A stretch of 64,000 nt of DNA from Treponema porcinum. Its GTDB lineage: Bacteria > Spirochaetota > Spirochaetia > Treponematales > Treponemataceae. Location: NCBI RefSeq assembly GCF_900167145.1, contig NZ_FUWG01000005.1:83236-147235 (forward strand), read 5' to 3'. The notes beneath the pieces were generated by a model. It was not told the origin of the DNA. It saw only the letters and a program-made list of their open reading frames with translations, and made no database searches. Below, one piece after another: positions 35,812 through 45,364 of this stretch. A program made the translations under genes and the position numbers. Every line of letters begins with the position of its first letter. The first letter of the stretch is position 1.

Positions 35812-37092
35812 CTATTTCTTTTTAGGGCAGATTTTATCAAAGCCGCAGAACGGCACAAGAACAGGCGGAATTGTAATTGAACCGTCTGCATTCTGATAAT
35901 TTTCAAAAATTGCAAGCATTGCGCGGCCTACGGCAATGGCAGTACCGTTCAATGTATGAACATACTTGTTCTTTCCGTCATCGTCCTTGTACTTGATGTT
36001 CAGACGGCGCGCCTGATAATCAGTACAGTTTGAAGTAGACGTAACTTCGCCGTACTCGCCGCCGTTTCTTCCAGGCATCCACGCTTCCAGATCCCACTTG
36101 CGGTATGCAGGAGCGCCCAAATCGCCTGTACAAGTGTCAACAACGTGAAACGGAAGTCCGAGTCCTTCAAAAATCTCCTCTTCAATTTCGCGGAGCTTGT
36201 GATGAAGTTCGTCAGACTGTTCCGGCGTAGAATATACGAACATTTCAACCTTGTCAAACTGGTGAACGCGGTACAACCCCTTACTGAACTGACCGGCAGC
36301 TCCTGCTTCACGGCGGAAACAGTGAGAAAGTCCGCCGTACAAAAGCGGCAGTTTTGACTTGTCAAGGACTTCTCCTGAATGATAGCCGCCAAGCGTAATT
36401 TCAGCTGTTGCTACAAGACAAGTTCCCTCTTCTTCAATGGCGTAGACGTTAGATTCGTTTCCGCGCGGATTAAATCCGATTCCCTTCAAAACTTCTTCCT
36501 TCGCGACGTCAGGCGTAATGAAAAGTTCAAAGCCGTGCCTGCGCAAAGTGTTCAGCGCATACTGAATAAGCGCCTGTTCAAGGAAAACAGCCTCATTCTT
36601 CAGATAATAGAATTTAGGACCGGAAACTTTTGTTCCGCGGTCAAAATCAAGCAGGTCAAGTTCTTCTGCAAGCTGAACGTGATCTTTCGGCTCAAAATCA
36701 AACTTTCTCGGAGTACCGACTTTTTTCACTTCAAGATTTTCTGTATCAAGTTTTCCCACAGGCGCATCAGGATGAACCATATTCGGAATCTGGCGCGCAG
36801 CTTCCTCAAGTTTTGCTTCAACATCACCGGCTTCAGCCTCAACGGCAGCAATTTCTTCCTTTATTGCCTTTCCTGCCTCAATGAATTTCGCCCTTGTTTC
36901 AGCGTCAAGTTTCTGCTTCATACTTGCGGCATTTTCATTGCGTTTCTGCTGAAGTCCCTGAAGTTTTGTAACAAGTTCGGTGCGCCTGTCGTACAGCTGA
37001 ACGACAATGTCTGCATCCGCCGTCATATTACGGTTTTTAATATTCTGTTTTACAGCCTCAAGGTTGTCCTTTATAAATTTATAATCAAGCAT
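35812..37092 (-). CDS. serS: Seryl-tRNA synthetase
   Basis: Charges tRNA-Ser (and tRNA-Sec where present). The 426-residue protein has an N-terminal antiparallel coiled coil (residues 25-105) for tRNA contact. The class II core follows: FELFITPDVAKEEVLKG, TAEITLGGYHSGEVLD (motif near the TAE loop), GGLSHCFRREAGAAG (motif 2), HQFDKVEMFVY, and TLNGTAIAVGRAMLAIFENYQ (motif 3). Length is typical. It overlaps no gene but is directly followed by the AI-2E-type gene. Confidence 0.96.
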   Translation of the reverse strand: MLDYKFIKDNLEAVKQNIKNRNMTADADIVVQLYDRRTELVTKLQGLQQKRNENAASMKQKLDAETRAKFIEAGKAIKEEIAAVEAEAGDVEAKLEEAARQIPNMVHPDAPVGKLDTENLEVKKVGTPRKFDFEPKDHVQLAEELDLLDFDRGTKVSGPKFYYLKNEAVFLEQALIQYALNTLRRHGFELFITPDVAKEEVLKGIGFNPRGNESNVYAIEEEGTCLVATAEITLGGYHSGEVLDKSKLPLLYGGLSHCFRREAGAAGQFSKGLYRVHQFDKVEMFVYSTPEQSDELHHKLREIEEEIFEGLGLPFHVVDTCTGDLGAPAYRKWDLEAWMPGRNGGEYGEVTSTSNCTDYQARRLNIKYKDDDGKNKYVHTLNGTAIAVGRAMLAIFENYQNADGSITIPPVLVPFCGFDKICPKKK

Positions 37093-37117
37093 TTTTCAAG
37101 CTCCCGTATATCCCTGA

Positions 37118-37147
37118 ATAAAAAATCTGCAACTCAAACTTTGAGTT
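37118..37147 (-). terminator. Possible terminator after the SIMPL gene
   Basis: AACTCAAA (37131-37138) pairs with TTTGAGTT (around 37140-37147) in a tight hairpin; on the minus strand a six-T run follows after GCAGA. The distance to the T-run makes it weaker than the other terminators in the window. Confidence 0.5.
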
Positions 37148-37154
37148 ATGAAAA

Positions 37155-37772
37155 CTACTGCAAATCGTACGTAACAGTAAGATTTGACTGAATTTTTATA
37201 GTTCCGTCACGTTCAGAAGTTTTCGTTACGCTCTCGTTTGTAATGGAAACCACATCTCCAGTCTTTGAACCGCTCGCTCCGGCAAGCAGAGAAGCGGCGT
37301 CCTGTGCATTCTGAACGGCAGCCGTTCGTGCGCGACGAATTTCGCTTGCAGAATCAGCATACGTATATTCAACCGAAGTCAGTTTCATAGACGCAGACTT
37401 ACAGTCAATGACTGCCGGAACAATGCCGAGATTGCGTACCGTAACGGTTACAGTACGGCGGGCTTCATAATTGTTCCCCGGATTTGACACTGTACATTCA
37501 GACTGAAAAATATCATTTTCATTTACGCCGGCAGCAACTGCCGCAGTTACAAAACGTCCTGCAATAGTACCGTTGTCAGTTACAATCTGCTTTGCGCTCC
37601 AGCCGGAAGTCGTAACGGAAAAAGAAAGAACCGCCGAATCAGGAGAAACAGAAACAGAGCCTGTTCCGTTTACCGTTACTGTCCTGACTTTTTCTGCCGG
37701 TTTATTTATAGTACACGCCGTAACAAACATTCCGGCAAGTACAATTAAAACCATTTTTCCTGCGTATTTCAT
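37155..37772 (-). CDS. SIMPL-domain (DUF541) lipoprotein
   Basis: The 205-residue protein has a lipoprotein signal: MKYAGKMVLIVLAGMFVTAC, Cys20 after a VTAC-type lipobox. The rest is a SIMPL domain: RTVTVNGTGSVSVSPDSAVLSFSV, NYEARRTVTVTVRNLG, and RRARTAAVQNAQDAASLLA. SIMPL proteins (E. coli YggE) are linked to oxidative stress, but their mechanism is unknown. It is the last gene of the smc-containing minus-strand operon. Confidence 0.85.
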   Translation of the reverse strand: MKYAGKMVLIVLAGMFVTACTINKPAEKVRTVTVNGTGSVSVSPDSAVLSFSVTTSGWSAKQIVTDNGTIAGRFVTAAVAAGVNENDIFQSECTVSNPGNNYEARRTVTVTVRNLGIVPAVIDCKSASMKLTSVEYTYADSASEIRRARTAAVQNAQDAASLLAGASGSKTGDVVSITNESVTKTSERDGTIKIQSNLTVTYDLQ

Positions 37773-37793
37773 AAAACCTCCATATCAATACAC

Positions 37794-39302
37794 TTATCTG
37801 ATGTTAATATAAAACCTCTTTAAATAGATGCTTCGTTTTTTTGCCGCATCCCACAGCCTGCTTGCAGGATAGTTTTTTACAAGCAAATCATAGGAATCAA
37901 CAGCACCTTTTATATTCTGAACTTCGGACTTTGCCTCAAGAATCTGACCTTGAAGATACAGCCCCTCGTCCATTTTTTCAACAGCCTTGTCAAAAAACAG
38001 TTTTATTGCGTCAAACGCCTGTGCATACTGTTTTTCATCGTACAGCGAACGCGCCGTTTTCAAAAGATCGTCTGCGCTGAGCGACGACGTATTTTTCAGT
38101 TCAGGCGCGCCGTTTTTTTCCGGAGTTTTTTTACCGGAAGAAGAGTCTGTGCGGACTCCCGGAACATTAACAGACGGAGAATGTTCATCCGGCTTTGAAT
38201 CAGAAGTCTGGACGACAGTCTTTACGCCAGATTCTTCCGGCACAGAAACGGAAGAAACTCCTTTTTCGGAAGAAACGCTGCGTTCAGGCGCTTTTTCCGA
38301 AGGAGATGCCCCCGGCGCTTTTTTTGCTTCCTCTTCCGCTTTTTCACTTTTCTGCTGTCCCACTAGCTTTTCAGCCTTTATAGTTTCTGCCGTTATTTTT
38401 GCTTTCGGCGGAACAACCTCTGCGTAGCTCGGAGCCATAATATGCCCGGATGATGAATCCGCCGCTTCGTCAGTAACAACCACCTCAAGATAATCATCAA
38501 TGTAATTTCCCGTCAGCGTATCGTTCTTGTAAAAATGAAGCAGAAACTTTCCGGGAACGCGCGAACGGAGCGTAAACGACTGATTTTCGCCGCCAAGTTT
38601 TCTTCCGCCGAAAATAAAATTCTTATTTCTTACGTCGCTGTTTCCTTCTTCGTCGATATTTTCCTGGTAAATCCAGCCTTTTCCCGGATATACAACGTCA
38701 ATCAGCTGATTACGCTTTATGGTCATCGAGCGCGACGGTACAGGCGGCTCAACTTCTTTTTCCGGCAAGGATTTTCCGTCATTTTCAGAAAAATCTTCTG
38801 CGGCGGTCTGTTCCGTAAAATCAGCTTCAGTTCCGGAAGAAACAACTTCTCCACCGGAAGAAACAGCCGGTTCCTGAACTGCACCTGTCACTCCAGAATC
38901 AAAAGGCGGCTGGATTTCCGCTTGTGCCATTGAAGGTTTTTCAGCAGTTTCAAAATCAGGCTGAATAACGGAATCCGTATCTTCGCCGGCAGTTATTTCC
39001 TCAGAAGGAATTTCCTGTACGGAAGGCTCTTCTATTTCCGGGATAAGTTCTGCTTCAGGTTCTGCTGCCGGCTCTTCAATTTCCTGCAGAACAGGAAGCG
39101 CATCGACCTGAACCGGCTCAAGTTCTGCTTCATACGCCTCTCCCAGAGAAGGTTCATCCTCTTCGGAATAAACACCATCTTCCGTAACTTCAGCAAAATC
39201 TTCCGCCGCTTCCGAAATATCAGAAACGGACGCTGGATTTGAGGCACACGAAAATGCCATAAGAACTACAAAAATCAAAAAAACATACAATATTTTTTTC
39301 AC
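37794..39302 (-). CDS. Long acidic lipoprotein with C-terminal TPR region
   Basis: The 502-residue protein starts MKKILYVFLIFVVLMAFSC, Cys19, so it is probably envelope-anchored. Residues 25-190 are very rich in Glu, Pro, Ser and Val. Residues 190-285 form a beta-rich domain (KRNQLIDVVYPGKGWIYQE, FTLRSRVPGKFLLHFYK). A second low-complexity linker follows. The last 90 residues are TPR-like (LLKTARSLYDEKQYAQAFDAIKLFF, AVDSYDLLVKNYPASRLWD), resembling BamD/YbgF-type repeats. An envelope scaffold role is inference. Its start overlaps the preceding small membrane gene by 4 bases. Confidence 0.8.
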   Translation of the reverse strand: MKKILYVFLIFVVLMAFSCASNPASVSDISEAAEDFAEVTEDGVYSEEDEPSLGEAYEAELEPVQVDALPVLQEIEEPAAEPEAELIPEIEEPSVQEIPSEEITAGEDTDSVIQPDFETAEKPSMAQAEIQPPFDSGVTGAVQEPAVSSGGEVVSSGTEADFTEQTAAEDFSENDGKSLPEKEVEPPVPSRSMTIKRNQLIDVVYPGKGWIYQENIDEEGNSDVRNKNFIFGGRKLGGENQSFTLRSRVPGKFLLHFYKNDTLTGNYIDDYLEVVVTDEAADSSSGHIMAPSYAEVVPPKAKITAETIKAEKLVGQQKSEKAEEEAKKAPGASPSEKAPERSVSSEKGVSSVSVPEESGVKTVVQTSDSKPDEHSPSVNVPGVRTDSSSGKKTPEKNGAPELKNTSSLSADDLLKTARSLYDEKQYAQAFDAIKLFFDKAVEKMDEGLYLQGQILEAKSEVQNIKGAVDSYDLLVKNYPASRLWDAAKKRSIYLKRFYINIR

Positions 39303-39676
39303 GGAGCAGCTCCTATAATCTCTTCAATTCGTCTGTCATTCGCCCTGCCCAAAGCTTCAATTTCCGTCCTGTCAGGCACGGTAAACCATCCCTCAACGTC
39401 CTTTCCGCTCCATCGTTCTGGAGTTTTTCGGGCAGTACTGTAGCCGTCGGGAGAAGCAGGACTTTCCGGTACGACAAGCGGCTGATCAATTACAAGTTTC
39501 CGGTCTGAATCAGAAAGCGCCCCGCCTTTTTTTTCAGGCGCACTTACCTGCACTGAAAGCAGAATGACGGCACACAGCGTCATAAAAATAAGAATGACGC
39601 ACAGTGCAACAATCTTTTTCTTACTTCCAAAGAGGAGTTCCTGTATATGTTCCCGAACAGACTGAAAATCAATCAT
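39299..39676 (-). CDS. Small single-pass membrane protein
   Basis: A 125-residue protein with one membrane helix at about residues 20-45 (KKKIVALCVILIFMTLCAVILL) after a short cytoplasmic tail, and a polar extracytoplasmic part with Pro/Ser-rich segments. No family recognised. It lies 6 bases after smc and overlaps the following lipoprotein gene by 4 bases (ATGA), so it is tightly co-expressed and may act at the envelope with it. Confidence 0.75.
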   Translation of the reverse strand: MIDFQSVREHIQELLFGSKKKIVALCVILIFMTLCAVILLSVQVSAPEKKGGALSDSDRKLVIDQPLVVPESPASPDGYSTARKTPERWSGKDVEGWFTVPDRTEIEALGRANDRRIEEIIGAAP

Positions 39677-39682
39677 TTTTTA

Positions 39683-42600
39683 CTATTCCGCTTTATCAGA
39701 CGGTTCAGACTCAGACTCTGGCTCAACTTCAGGTGAAGAGCCGGTTTCGGATTCAGCTTCAAGCTTCTCCGCCTCTTCAGCAGCCTTTTTTGATTCCCGG
39801 GCAAGCCTTCGTTCTTCCGCCCTACGTTCCTCTTCCTCTTTTTTTATGCGCTCAATCTCCGGGTCGGTAATACTGCCGTCCTCATTGTAAATGCGTTTCG
39901 GAGGGCGCGGAGGAATGTACACACCCTCTTCCGGCGGAACATCCTCTTCCACAAAATCAGCATCGGCAGAGTCAACTTTTGCCCCGATTTTTATATCTTC
40001 ATCAAGACGAAGCGCAATAATCTTGCTTACACCAGATTCTTCCATAGTAATGCCAAGCATAGTGCTTGCGCCCATAACAGTCTTTTTGTTATGTGTAATG
40101 ACGATGTACTGACTGACATTCGCAAAACTTTCAAGCGTCGTTACAAAACTTGAAACATTCTTGTCATCAAGAGCCGCATCAATCTCATCAAGCAGACAGA
40201 ACGGACTCGGGCGCACCTGATACGTAGCAAACAGAAGTGCTACGGCCGTCATCGTTTTTTCACCGCCGGAAAGAAGTGCAATGCTTTCAAGCTTTTTTCC
40301 CGGCGGCTGCGCAAGAATATCTATTCCGCTTGTAAGGACATTCTGAGGATCTTCAAGGCGAAGTTCCGCCCTACCACCGTTAAAAAGACGGCGGAACATA
40401 TTATGAAAATTCTTTTTTATTTTATTATATGTTTCAAGGAACATTTCAGAAGACTTAGACTTAATTTCTTCGCTTACACGGATAAGGTTGTCAAGGCTTT
40501 TCTGCGTATCGTCATAATTTTCCTTCTGACGCTCGTAGCGGTCTTTCACTTCGGCAAATTCTTCTACCGCCATCAGGTTCACCTGCCCCAAAGAACGCAG
40601 GACTTCGCGCGCTTCTCCCAGTTTTTCGCGAAGTTCCGCAGAAGGAACGTTTATCTTGTACATGCGCTCTTCAAACTCAAGAAGATCGCGCGAATGCTGT
40701 TCCTGGAAATTCTGCTTTATGTTGCGTATCTCGGTGTCGCTTGAATTAAGCGAAAGCGTAAGCCGTTCAAGCTGTGCCTGACATTTATTCTGCTCTTCCT
40801 GCTTTTTAAGAAGAGTATCTTTCTTTCCTGAAACGTTTGAATTGTTCTCCGCAATTTTTGAATCAAGTTCCTTCAAATCATCGGCAAGCTTTATACCACG
40901 GTGTTCAATTTCCGCAAGTTCTTCCTGTACCTCGACAATCTGCGCATTCATATCCTCGGAACGTTTTGTTTCGGCGAATAACTCTTCTTCCGTAGTGCGG
41001 AGCGTATTCTGCTCGGAAACAAGATTGCGGCGCAAAAGACTGGTCTGCTGCAATGCCGACTGAATTTGCGCTTCCATCTGCGCTTTGTTTACGCGAAGCT
41101 TGTTCAGAGTTTCCTTATATTCATCAATTTTTGCAGACAAATCTGCATTGTCTGTATGCAGGTCATCAATATTCCTGTTTATTGTATCAATCTGCGTAAG
41201 GTTTTCACGGATTTTTTCATCAATCTCACGCTTTTTTGTCATAATTCCTTCAGGAGAAAGGAATTCAATAATAAACGCAGGAGAAGCCTTAAGATAATCA
41301 TCAAGGGATGCTTCAAGGCTTTCTAACATACGGCGCATTTCTTCAAAATCATCCGCCGCCTCTTTTACGGTTTTTGCATAATCTTCTGATGAATGGCTGG
41401 CGGCAGCAAAATCTGCAAATACGTTGCGGCGGCCTTCTGCAAAGACTTTAAGTTTTCCGACTGTCGAATCAAGATTTTCTTTTGCCTTCTGCATCGCACT
41501 TTCTGAAAATCCAGCGTCTTTCAGTCTGGAATCAAGCATAGTTACGATGTCTTCGGTAATTTCCGTAAGTTCTTTCTGCAGGACAACCCTTGATTCGTTC
41601 AGAGAAACAATTTTCTGCTTGTTAGAAGAAACAGTTTCTTCGTTCTGCGTTATCTGAGTAGCGGCAGTCTTTATGTTTTCCTCAAAGTCAGAAATGTTTT
41701 TCTCTACGTCAGAAACCTGCTTTTCCTTTGAATGAAGTTCTGCTTCCTGCGCGTCAATTTCTTCCTGAAGATTGTCAATGTTTTCCTGAATTGAACTCTG
41801 CCGAAGCTCAAGGGCAGAAATTTTTTCCTTTATTTCACGGGCGCGCGCATTAAACTGATTTACAAGGTCAAGTTTTCCGCTCTTTTCCGTCTGAATTTTG
41901 ATAAGTTCGGACTGCATAGAATACACTTTTTCCTGCATTTCGCGGACTTTATCCATATTTTCAGAAATAGTATTGTTAATTTCCTCTATTTCGGCGCGAA
42001 CGCGGTCACGTTTTTCCGTAACGGCATTAAGTTCGTTCTCATTGCGCGCCTTGTCCGTAACAAAATTTTTCAGGCGGAGAAGCGCGATGTCCAGTTCATA
42101 GTTAAAAATTTCTTCCTTTACGGCACGATAACGGTTTGTCTTTTCCGCCTGAACTTTAAGACTGTCGTAGGAACGCTTGATTTCAGCCATTGCAACTTCA
42201 ATCTGCTGCATATTCTGCCGGGTCTGTTCAAGTTCACGCTCTGCTATTGCACATTCAGCCTTACTGCGTGAAATTCCTGCGGCTTCCTCAAAAAGGTAGC
42301 GGCGGTCTTCCGGGCGGCTTGAAAGAATCTGATCAATTTTTCCCTGCTCCATAACGGAATACGCCGATTTTCCGACGCCGGTGTCCATAAAAAGCTTTAC
42401 TACATCGCGCGCACCGACAGGCCTGTTGTTTATAAAATATTCGTTTTCGCCGGAACGGTAAAGCCGGCGCTTTATGGCAATTTCAGATTCTTCGAGCGGC
42501 AAAAGTCCGTTCTCGTTGCTCATCGTTAAAGTAACTTCTGCAACATTAAGGGGAGCGCGGCGCTCTGTTCCGTTAAAAATAACGTCCTCTTTTTTCTCCG

Positions 42601-42772
42601 CGCGCAGATTTTTTGCCTTGTTTTCCGCAAGAACCCACTTTATAGCGTCAACAACGTTACTTTTTCCGCAGCCGTTCGGTCCGAGCAGAGCCGTAATTCC
42701 GTCAGAAAAATCAATATGAGTACGGTCGGCAAACGATTTAAAACCGAAGATGTCCAGACTTTTTAAAAACAC
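39683..42772 (-). CDS. smc: SMC chromosome partition protein, short form
   Basis: ATPase that organises and segregates the chromosome. The 1029-residue protein has Walker A ALLGPNGCGKSNVVDAIKWVL (P-loop at 31-38), the GENEYFINNRPVGARDV block, the signature LLSGGEKTMTAVALLFA and Walker B PFCLLDEIDAALDD. Between them are two long coiled-coil arms. The family is usually about 1150-1200 long; here the middle (about residues 400-520) has no recognisable hinge, only segments such as SPAFIIEFLSPEGIM. A Glu/Arg/Lys/Pro-rich tail of roughly 100 residues follows the ATPase head. It heads a four-gene minus-strand operon. Confidence 0.9.
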   Translation of the reverse strand: MFLKSLDIFGFKSFADRTHIDFSDGITALLGPNGCGKSNVVDAIKWVLAENKAKNLRAEKKEDVIFNGTERRAPLNVAEVTLTMSNENGLLPLEESEIAIKRRLYRSGENEYFINNRPVGARDVVKLFMDTGVGKSAYSVMEQGKIDQILSSRPEDRRYLFEEAAGISRSKAECAIAERELEQTRQNMQQIEVAMAEIKRSYDSLKVQAEKTNRYRAVKEEIFNYELDIALLRLKNFVTDKARNENELNAVTEKRDRVRAEIEEINNTISENMDKVREMQEKVYSMQSELIKIQTEKSGKLDLVNQFNARAREIKEKISALELRQSSIQENIDNLQEEIDAQEAELHSKEKQVSDVEKNISDFEENIKTAATQITQNEETVSSNKQKIVSLNESRVVLQKELTEITEDIVTMLDSRLKDAGFSESAMQKAKENLDSTVGKLKVFAEGRRNVFADFAAASHSSEDYAKTVKEAADDFEEMRRMLESLEASLDDYLKASPAFIIEFLSPEGIMTKKREIDEKIRENLTQIDTINRNIDDLHTDNADLSAKIDEYKETLNKLRVNKAQMEAQIQSALQQTSLLRRNLVSEQNTLRTTEEELFAETKRSEDMNAQIVEVQEELAEIEHRGIKLADDLKELDSKIAENNSNVSGKKDTLLKKQEEQNKCQAQLERLTLSLNSSDTEIRNIKQNFQEQHSRDLLEFEERMYKINVPSAELREKLGEAREVLRSLGQVNLMAVEEFAEVKDRYERQKENYDDTQKSLDNLIRVSEEIKSKSSEMFLETYNKIKKNFHNMFRRLFNGGRAELRLEDPQNVLTSGIDILAQPPGKKLESIALLSGGEKTMTAVALLFATYQVRPSPFCLLDEIDAALDDKNVSSFVTTLESFANVSQYIVITHNKKTVMGASTMLGITMEESGVSKIIALRLDEDIKIGAKVDSADADFVEEDVPPEEGVYIPPRPPKRIYNEDGSITDPEIERIKKEEEERRAEERRLARESKKAAEEAEKLEAESETGSSPEVEPESESEPSDKAE

Positions 42773-42844
42773 GAAAAACCCCTAAATTTTAAATTTTACA
42801 GTTTTTTAAGTATAGCGATTTTCTATCCATATATCAATAAAACA

Positions 42845-43486
42845 TCAATCAATAGATTCAGTATGCATTATTGAAGAAAAAAACAGGCAGGCGGCAAAAA
42901 ACGCATACACGGCAGACAGAACGTACATAGCAGGCGCAAAAACGTCAAGAATCCACAGCGTATTTAAAAAAGGCGGAACAAACAGAATGAACGCCAGAAG
43001 AACGCATCCTGCAATCATCCGCTTTATGTTTTTTCCGCACGCCTGTTTTCCGATATAAAAAACAGCAAACGAAGCAAGTACAAGCATAGAAAGGAAAAGC
43101 ACCGGCTTTACGAAAAGTTCAAAGAACGAAAACACGGAGCCGGAAGCACTTATGATGCAGTACGGCATATAAACGGAAAAAAATCCGGCAGTAACAGGGA
43201 AAAAAGAACGTATGCGGAATTCAACAGTATCTTTCGTAATGAAAAAATAAGCGATATACAAAAGCAGGAGAGGAACTATATACTCCTCCGCCGCATAATA
43301 CAGAAAATTTGCCGCAAACGAATATTCCGGAATCCGGTGCCTGAAAGAAAACACAGCAACAAGAAGGCTTACAAGAACGCCGGTCACCGCACCTGATACG
43401 GTAACAGCCACTTCAGTCTTATCACCTGCCCTTATTCCGCAGAAAACAAGAACGGCAGGAATCAGCATAATCATAAACAAAAACAT
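42845..43486 (-). CDS. Membrane protein of unknown function
   Basis: A 213-residue, very hydrophobic protein with about seven helices (for example AGDKTEVAVTVSGAVTGVLV, YFFITKDTVEF flanked by helices, SMLVLASFAVFYIGKQ, MIAGCVLLAFILFVPPF). I do not recognise the family. Length and layout suggest a small integral membrane protein, possibly an intramembrane-protease-like (PrsW-type) fold, but no catalytic motif is clear. It diverges from infC and ends 72 bases before smc begins. Confidence 0.7.
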   Translation of the reverse strand: MFLFMIMLIPAVLVFCGIRAGDKTEVAVTVSGAVTGVLVSLLVAVFSFRHRIPEYSFAANFLYYAAEEYIVPLLLLYIAYFFITKDTVEFRIRSFFPVTAGFFSVYMPYCIISASGSVFSFFELFVKPVLFLSMLVLASFAVFYIGKQACGKNIKRMIAGCVLLAFILFVPPFLNTLWILDVFAPAMYVLSAVYAFFAACLFFSSIMHTESID

Positions 43487-43573
43487 AGGTGTACTTTACC
43501 ACACAAGGCAAGTTCTAACAAGAATAAACAGAAAGATTATCAATGAACTTCCAGCAGAAAAAAACAGTTCCAC

Positions 43574-43602
43574 TAGACACACATACCTTTCTTCAATATA
43601 AT
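43574..43602 (+). promoter_or_regulatory. Promoter of the infC operon
   Basis: TAGACA (43574-43579) and TATAAT (43597-43602) are 17 bases apart, about 48 bases before infC. The leader downstream is short and has no visible attenuator hairpin. Confidence 0.75.
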
Positions 43603-43650
43603 AACTAATACGCTACATGAGATATGTGTTTTGTAACACTAGGAGGATAG

Positions 43651-44181
43651 TTGGCATACAATAATAACAACAATAAGGGGCAGCGGATAAACGATATGAT
43701 CCGCGTGCGAGAGGTCAGACTTATAGACGATGAAGGCAACCAGAAAGGAATCGTTCCTACGCTGGAAGCACTGAAAATGGCTAAGGAAAAGGATCTTGAC
43801 CTTGTTGAAGTTTCACCGAATGCTAACCCGCCGGTCTGCAAGATACTTGATTTTGGCAAGTACCGATTCGAACAGGAAAAAAAGCTCCGTGAATCCAAGA
43901 AGAATCAGAAAGTACTGAAGCTCAAGGAAATCCGAATGCAGCCGAAAATCGGCTCAGGCGACCTTGATACAAAAGCCAAACATGTTCAGGAATTCCTAGA
44001 CGAAGGAAGCAAGGTAAAAGTAACCATCCGTTTCCGCGGACGTGAACTTGCACACACAGAACTCGGCTATGATGTCCTGCAAGAAGTTTTGAAAAGGCTT
44101 ACTTCTGCGTATGTCGTTGAAAAGGCACCGGCAATGGACGGAAAGACTATGTCAATGACAATCTCTGCAAAAGCCAAATAA
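43651..44181 (+). CDS. infC: Translation initiation factor IF-3, TTG start
   Basis: Binds the 30S subunit and controls start-codon selection. The 176-residue protein has [69 protein letters not shown] and [24 protein letters not shown] lies 4 bases before the TTG at 43651, and no ATG is better placed. Rare starts (ATT, ATC, TTG) are common for infC and are the basis of its autoregulation in E. coli. It heads infC-rpmI-rplT. Confidence 0.96.
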   Translation: MAYNNNNNKGQRINDMIRVREVRLIDDEGNQKGIVPTLEALKMAKEKDLDLVEVSPNANPPVCKILDFGKYRFEQEKKLRESKKNQKVLKLKEIRMQPKIGSGDLDTKAKHVQEFLDEGSKVKVTIRFRGRELAHTELGYDVLQEVLKRLTSAYVVEKAPAMDGKTMSMTISAKAK

Positions 44182-44200
44182 TTTATTTGAGGTAAACAGA

Positions 44201-44401
44201 ATGCCTAAACAGAAGACAAAACGTGCTGCTGCAAAACGCTATTCTTTAACAGGAAGCGGAAAAGTTAAGCACAAGAAGCAGAACCTTCGTCATATTTTGA
44301 CAAAGCGTTCACCAAAAAGAAAAAGACAGCTCCGCTCAACAGGATATGTAGCAGAAGCTGACGCAAAGAAAATCCGCAAGCAGATGCTGCCGTACGGTTA
44401 A
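44201..44401 (+). CDS. rpmI: 50S ribosomal protein L35
   Basis: A 66-residue, very basic protein: [43 protein letters not shown]. This is the L35 pattern and the usual position between infC and rplT. GAGGT lies before the ATG. Confidence 0.96.
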   Translation: MPKQKTKRAAAKRYSLTGSGKVKHKKQNLRHILTKRSPKRKRQLRSTGYVAEADAKKIRKQMLPYG

Positions 44402-44414
44402 TGAGGTGTAAAAT

Positions 44415-44774
44415 ATGTCAAGAGCAATAGACGGAACAAAAAGAAAAAATCGCCGTGCAAAAATCCTTAAGCTTGCAAAAGGTTTTATCGGCGACCGCAA
44501 GTCAAATTATAAACCTGCAAAAGATGCTGTAGTTAAGGCTCTTAACCACGCATACACAGACCGCCGCGACAGAAAAGGCAACTTCCGCGCATTGTGGATT
44601 GCACGTATCAACGCTGCTGTTCGTGACGAGGGACTTTCATACTCACGCTTTATTGACGGATGCACAAAGGCTGGTATTATTATCAACCGCAAGGCACTTT
44701 CAAATATGGCTATTGAAGACCCGACTGCTTTCAAGGCAGTTGTTGAAGCTGCAAAAAAAGCATTGAAGGCATAA
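44415..44774 (+). CDS. rplT: 50S ribosomal protein L20
   Basis: A 119-residue basic protein that binds 23S rRNA early in assembly. It has [72 protein letters not shown] and [16 protein letters not shown], the L20 blocks. In other bacteria L20 represses this operon; no operator is visible here. GAGGTG precedes the ATG. The following coiled-coil gene starts 1 base after its stop. Confidence 0.96.
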   Translation: MSRAIDGTKRKNRRAKILKLAKGFIGDRKSNYKPAKDAVVKALNHAYTDRRDRKGNFRALWIARINAAVRDEGLSYSRFIDGCTKAGIIINRKALSNMAIEDPTAFKAVVEAAKKALKA

Positions 44775-44775
44775 T

Positions 44776-45336
44776 ATGATTTCACTCGATCAGATTCATC
44801 TTCTTGAAAAAAAAGTTGAAGGCGCTGTTGCAAAAATTGCACAGCTACAGGCAGAAAACGATGCTCTTCGCAAGTCTTGCGCCGAGCTCACAAACGCGCT
44901 GTCTGCCAAGTCGGAGCAGCTTTCCGCTTTTGAACAGGATCAGGGTAAGATCGAGGACGGAATCATAAAGGCACTTGACCGGCTGAATTCCATTGAAAAT
45001 TCAATATTGAATGTAGCCGGCAGGGCACTTTCCGGGCAGGAGCAGAAAACTGCTCCTGCTTCGCTGCCTGACGGACAGGTACAACCTGCACGGCAGATGC
45101 CTGTTTCACAGGAAGAAGAACCTGCTTCACAGAACAGCGTTCGGCAGGAAATTACAGAAACATCGGCAGAACCTTCCGTTCAGCCAGAAAATCTACAGAA
45201 TCAGACACAATTCTTTGATATGGAAAACGTTTCTCAGAATGACGAAGCGGCAGTTTCAGACGAAGAATACGACTCCCCGGACAACGGTCAGCAGACATCG
45301 GACAGTTCGGAAAACGGAATGTTTGATATTTTCTAG
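44776..45336 (+). CDS. Coiled-coil protein upstream of zapA
   Basis: A 186-residue protein with a coiled coil at about residues 4-75 (LLEKKVEGAVAKIAQLQAEND, LRKSCAELTNAL) followed by a Gln/Glu/Pro/Ser-rich tail ending GMFDIF. There is no signal peptide. No database family is certain. Position, length of the coil and the zapA gene next door suggest a ZapB-like or other Z-ring-associated role; this is inference. It is translated right after L20 and lies 28 bases before zapA. Confidence 0.75.
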   Translation: MISLDQIHLLEKKVEGAVAKIAQLQAENDALRKSCAELTNALSAKSEQLSAFEQDQGKIEDGIIKALDRLNSIENSILNVAGRALSGQEQKTAPASLPDGQVQPARQMPVSQEEEPASQNSVRQEITETSAEPSVQPENLQNQTQFFDMENVSQNDEAAVSDEEYDSPDNGQQTSDSSENGMFDIF

Positions 45337-45364
45337 TCACATAAAGTCATACGCACCAAAAAAG

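Noticed and set aside
39891..42719. Many open frames on the plus strand opposite smc, and similar long antisense frames opposite folC, murC, leuC and queA
   Set aside because: They follow the codon bias of the opposite gene, lack ribosome sites and have no recognisable domains; they are shadows.
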